Assembly (NCBI GenBank): GCA_025980355.1
Contig: JAICXR010000168.1
Location: forward strand, 1-7,189
DNA from: Chloroflexota bacterium
GTDB lineage: Bacteria; Chloroflexota; UBA4733
Direction: 5' to 3'
DNA: 7,189 nucleotides
Within the stretch, counting starts at the first letter, position 1. Every line of letters begins with the position of its first letter. Below are positions 5,151-7,189 of this stretch, piece by piece. The position numbers and the translations under genes were made by a program. The notes beneath the pieces are model-generated. The model was not told the origin of the DNA, ran no database searches, and saw only the letters and a list, made by a program, of their open reading frames with translations.

Positions 5151-5783
5151 CTACAGCAGCACCGGCTGGGCGATGTTCAAATGGTCGCTGCGGCCCAGCG
5201 CGTCGACGCGGGCGGGCGTCGCGCCGAGGTCGAGGACCGTGAGCGAGGCGTTGCCGATGGGCAGGCGGGTGGCCTCCTGCGGCGTGTGCGCGCCGGTGGC
5301 GACGCTGATCAACTGCTGAATGGGCGAGGCGTGGGAGACCAGCAGCACCCGGTCGGCACTGCCATAGCGGGTGCGGAGCGTCTCCAGCACCTCCTGCATC
5401 CGGGCCGCCACCTGCTCATAGTTCTCCGGTAGCCGATGCCAGGTGGTCTCCGGAACGTCGCCGACTAGCGGCAGGTCGGGATACCGCCAGAGTAGCTCGG
5501 CGCGAGTGGGCGGAATCCAGCCGGCCGGGGCGATGCTGTGATGCTCGTGACCGCTCGGCAGCAGCGCCAGCGGCGCCCCGCAGGCGGCGGCGATCTCCCG
5601 TGCCGTGGCAACGGTACGACGGTAGGGGCTGGCCAGCACTTGCGCAAAGGTCTGCCCACGGAGCGCCGCCGCCACGAGCTCCGCCTGACGGCAGCCCAGT
5701 TCCGTCAATTCACAGTCGACTTCGCGGCACGACATGTCGGCGTTGGCGCGCGACTGCGCGTGCCGGACGAGATACAACAGCAC
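5151..5783 (-). CDS. Histidine phosphatase family protein (phosphoglycerate mutase-like)
   Basis: A 210-residue member of the histidine phosphatase superfamily (branch 1), which transfers or removes phosphate through a phospho-histidine. Counting from the GTG at 5783: LVRHAQS at 5-11 holds R7 and the nucleophile H8 (RHA instead of the usual RHG), LTELG at 26-30 is the usual second block, SPYRRTVATA has catalytic R56, and SHASPI has H151. All four core residues are present. The longer GTG at 5813 has no ribosome binding site, while GTG 5783 follows GAGGAG (5790-5795) by six bases and gives the usual short lead into the first strand, so I chose it. The gene lies 47 bases after the iron transporter gene on the same strand and may share its transcript. 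The substrate is open: sugar phosphates, nucleotides such as alpha-ribazole phosphate, or phosphoproteins. Confidence 0.88.
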   Translation of the reverse strand: MLLYLVRHAQSRANADMSCREVDCELTELGCRQAELVAAALRGQTFAQVLASPYRRTVATAREIAAACGAPLALLPSGHEHHSIAPAGWIPPTRAELLWRYPDLPLVGDVPETTWHRLPENYEQVAARMQEVLETLRTRYGSADRVLLVSHASPIQQLISVATGAHTPQEATRLPIGNASLTVLDLGATPARVDALGRSDHLNIAQPVLL

Positions 5784-5789
5784 GAAAGA

Positions 5790-5795
5790 CTCCTC
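5790..5795 (-). promoter_or_regulatory. Ribosome binding site deciding the phosphatase start
   Basis: The complement is GAGGAG, six bases before GTG at 5783-5781. It supports the shorter protein beginning directly at the LLYLVRHA strand, against the GTG at 5813. Confidence 0.65.
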
Positions 5796-5830
5796 GATGT
5801 CCGCTTCGCTCACGATACCGCTACGCAGCC

Positions 5831-6367
5831 TTACGATGTGCCGATCAGCACGCCGGCAGCGAAGACTAAGGCGCCGCCGACGACCACCTGCACCACCGAG
5901 CGAAGGAAGGAGCTGGCGAAGAAGCGGTACCGGATGAAGGCGATGACGATCAGCTCGACACCGACCACGGCGCAGGCCAGGGTCAGCGCCAGCGTGTAGC
6001 TGGCGAGGAGGAACGGTAAGGTGTGGAAGATACCGCCGATGAAGGTCATGCCGCCGGTGATCAGGCCACGCTTGATCGGACTGCCCCGGCCGGTCAGGAC
6101 CCCGTCGTCCGAGAGACCTTCCGAGAAGCCCATGCTGATGCCGGCGCCCACCGCCGCCGCCAAACCGACCAGGAACGCGGTGTGCGGCGTCTTGGTAGCA
6201 AAGGCGGTGGCAAAGATCGGGGCCAGCGTGGATACGGACCCGTCCATCAGGCCGGCCAGGCCCGGTTGGATGACCTGGAGCACAAATTTCTGCTGGTGTC
6301 CCTGGTTGGTCAACAAGGGCGCCGGACGTTCGGCCGAATCGGGCCGCAGCTCTGCTGGTGTGCCCAT
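5831..6367 (-). CDS. VIT1/CCC1-family iron (manganese) transporter, MbfA-like membrane half
   Basis: A 178-residue integral membrane protein of the vacuolar iron transporter family, which moves Fe2+ or Mn2+ out of the cytoplasm. About five membrane segments are visible (near 35-57, 64-82, 103-121, 124-145 and 158-177). The family mark is in segment 1, GLMDGSVSTLAP (39-50), followed by VGAGISMGFSEGLSDDG (73-89) and GRGSPIKRGL (93-102). These blocks resemble the membrane half of MbfA/erythrin-VIT proteins, whose N-terminal half is a ferritin-like di-iron domain; that domain is absent here, leaving only about 30 soluble residues. The ATG at 6367 follows GGAG by nine bases; upstream in-frame starts exist at ATG 6379, ATG 6388 and GTG 6448. 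It lies directly downstream of a PerR/Fur-type gene on the same strand, which points to iron or peroxide control. Confidence 0.85.
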   Translation of the reverse strand: MGTPAELRPDSAERPAPLLTNQGHQQKFVLQVIQPGLAGLMDGSVSTLAPIFATAFATKTPHTAFLVGLAAAVGAGISMGFSEGLSDDGVLTGRGSPIKRGLITGGMTFIGGIFHTLPFLLASYTLALTLACAVVGVELIVIAFIRYRFFASSFLRSVVQVVVGGALVFAAGVLIGTS

Positions 6368-6477
6368 GAGACTTCTCTCCATGTACTCCATCAAATCATC
6401 AAACCGGCCATGGGTCCCAACCTGCCCGAAACGCGGCGGGCAATCCACCCCTCATCCCACCGCGCTGCGGCAGCACG

Positions 6478-6888
6478 CTAACGACAGTTCCGACAGTACC
6501 CTTCCAGCACCACCCGCTGGCCGGTAACTAGGAAACCGCCCACCTCGGACGGCGCCCTGACGCTGACAATATCGAAGGAGGCGTCGTCCAGGCGTCCGCA
6601 GCGGCGGCAATGGAGGTGGGCGTGCGGCTCGGTGTTGAGGTCGTAGTGCGCCCGTCCGTCGCCCGTTTCCACCGTCTGCACCTCGCCCAGGTCCACCAGT
6701 TCGGACAGCGTCTTGTACACCGTGCCCAGCGAGAGGGTCGGCAGGTCGGCCCGTACCGCCGCGTACAGATCCTCCGCGCTGGGGTGGCTGTGCACGTGTT
6801 CCAGCGCCCGGAAGAGGAACAGCCGCTGCGGCGTCAGCTTGCCGCCCGCCGCGCGCAGCCGGGTGACCAGATCTTGCGAGGTCTTCAC
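6478..6888 (-). CDS. Fur-family metalloregulator, PerR-like
   Basis: A 136-residue Fur-superfamily repressor: N-terminal winged helix (about 5-80; LTPQR at 18-22, HPSAEDLYAAV at 35-45, SLGTVYKTL recognition helix at 53-61) and C-terminal dimerisation domain. The structural zinc site is complete: C94-x-x-C97 and C132-x-x-C135. By alignment with B. subtilis PerR from memory, the regulatory ligands H37, D85, H91, H93 and D104 correspond to H35, D83, H89, H91 and D102, so all five are kept, including the Asp linked with peroxide sensing. Hence PerR-like, though Fur or a manganese sensor cannot be excluded. The GTG at 6888 is the first in-frame start, with a weak GAGAAG five bases upstream. The gene precedes the iron transporter gene on the same strand and has a promoter with a Fur-box-like half site. 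Confidence 0.9.
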   Translation of the reverse strand: MKTSQDLVTRLRAAGGKLTPQRLFLFRALEHVHSHPSAEDLYAAVRADLPTLSLGTVYKTLSELVDLGEVQTVETGDGRAHYDLNTEPHAHLHCRRCGRLDDASFDIVSVRAPSEVGGFLVTGQRVVLEGYCRNCR

Positions 6889-6920
6889 GGCGTCTTCTCG
6901 CCATCCATTCCTTGTTCGGA

Positions 6921-6952
6921 ATCATTATCCTTTACGCCCGGACGTTAGTCAA
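6921..6952 (-). promoter_or_regulatory. Promoter and Fur/PerR-like operator of the fur-type gene
   Basis: On the complement TTGACT (6947-6952) is 17 bases from GATAAT (6924-6929); each matches 5 of 6 consensus bases. The start would fall near 6917, about 29 bases before the GTG. The -10 lies in GGATAATGATTCC (6918-6930), which contains GATAAT followed by GATT as in the classical Fur-box hexamer array (GATAAT repeats), with AATGATT as a palindromic core. This is strikingly AT-rich for the region. Promoter seen in sequence; autoregulation inferred. Confidence 0.6.
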
Positions 6953-6979
6953 ATCGGGACAACGTAAGCAGGACCGCCT

Positions 6980-6997
6980 GATCGCGCGATGGCGATC
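6980..6997. other. Inverted repeat upstream of the membrane protein gene
   Basis: GATCGC (6980-6985) and GCGATC (6992-6997) form a 6-bp inverted repeat with a 6-base gap, and the left part also forms the perfect 10-base palindrome ATCGCGCGAT (6981-6990). It lies directly before the -10-like TATACT at 6999, where a regulator would block or assist polymerase. Candidate operator only. Confidence 0.3.
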
Positions 6998-6998
6998 G

Positions 6999-7004
6999 TA
7001 TACT
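6999..7004 (+). promoter_or_regulatory. -10 element of the right-edge membrane protein gene
   Basis: TATACT matches 5 of 6 consensus -10 bases and lies 36 bases before the ATG at 7041. No -35 hexamer is recognisable at 16-18 bases upstream, so transcription may depend on an activator or another sigma factor. Confidence 0.35.
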
Positions 7005-7040
7005 GCTGCCCGGCGCTTATCAGGAAAGGAAGGTCGCCCA

Positions 7041-7189
7041 ATGTTCTACGGTTCATCAACGGGGCAGACCAGTCTCTGGACCGTCCTCATTATCGCGGTG
7101 GTCATCCTGTTCCGTGTCTGGCGTTCACGCGGCACACGGCCGATCAACCCGGTGGTCCTGGTGATCATGACGTTATTGATCATGTACGC
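7041..7189 (+). CDS. Small membrane protein, N-terminal part (window edge)
   Basis: The gene is cut by the window after 49 codons. The ATG follows AAGGAAGG (7026-7033) with 7 bases between, a strong ribosome binding site. The product begins with a polar stretch of 11 residues, then a hydrophobic segment at 12-24 (LWTVLIIAVVILF), a basic loop RVWRSRGTRPINP (25-37) and a second hydrophobic segment from 38 to the edge. The arrangement (membrane helix, Arg-rich loop with R-P-I-x-P, membrane helix) recalls small membrane proteins of the CcdC/DUF1453 type, but this is a tentative resemblance from a short piece. It is divergent from the fur-type gene. Confidence 0.6.
   Translation, partial: MFYGSSTGQTSLWTVLIIAVVILFRVWRSRGTRPINPVVLVIMTLLIMY

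Noticed and set aside
6452..6925. Alternative frame over the fur-type gene
   Set aside because: Arg/Gly/Pro-rich shadow of a clear Fur-family protein with intact zinc and regulatory ligands.

Overview
The window is GC-rich and gene-dense. The best guess is a member of the Chloroflexota (Thermomicrobia-like). That rests on the high GC, frequent GTG starts, GAGG-type ribosome binding sites, a lipoprotein whose Cys anchor is followed by a long Thr/Pro/Ala linker (TATPTPTPEP type, very common in that phylum) and the style of the two-component pair. The taxonomic call is inference. I see no transposon, CRISPR array, phage module or clear defence system.

Left part, plus strand: the last 138 codons of a penicillin-acylase-family Ntn hydrolase (1-417), about 200 bases without a gene, then a small HEAT-repeat protein (621-959) with a promoter placed as if the mRNA were leaderless. 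A lipoprotein gene (981-1628, minus) faces it tail to tail and is divergent from a two-component operon.

Centre: a response regulator (1862-2608) and a membrane histidine kinase (2605-4170) overlap by ATGA. The shared upstream region has a consensus TTGACA and an 11-bp-phased direct repeat that looks like an OmpR/PhoB-type operator. A small excisionase-like HTH protein (4148-4357, minus) overlaps the 3' end of the kinase gene. A P-loop nucleotide kinase related to FlaR-type topology modulation proteins (4463-5089, plus) ends inside an antisense tRNA-Gly(CCC) gene (5044-5114, minus).

Right part, minus strand, read from right to left: a PerR/Fur-type metalloregulator (6478-6888), a VIT/CCC1-type iron transporter without the ferritin-like half of its MbfA-type relatives (5831-6367), a histidine phosphatase (5151-5783) and the tRNA-Gly. 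The regulator has a near-consensus promoter with a Fur-box-like half site over its -10, which suggests an autoregulated iron/peroxide unit controlling the transporter. At the right edge a small membrane protein gene begins on the plus strand (7041-7189, cut off).

Most of this is ordinary housekeeping and regulatory content. The items that deserve a second look are the tRNA-Gly with a swapped 8-14 core pair, the kinase gene that runs through the antisense of that tRNA, the phased operator ahead of the two-component operon, and the fur/perR promoter-operator.
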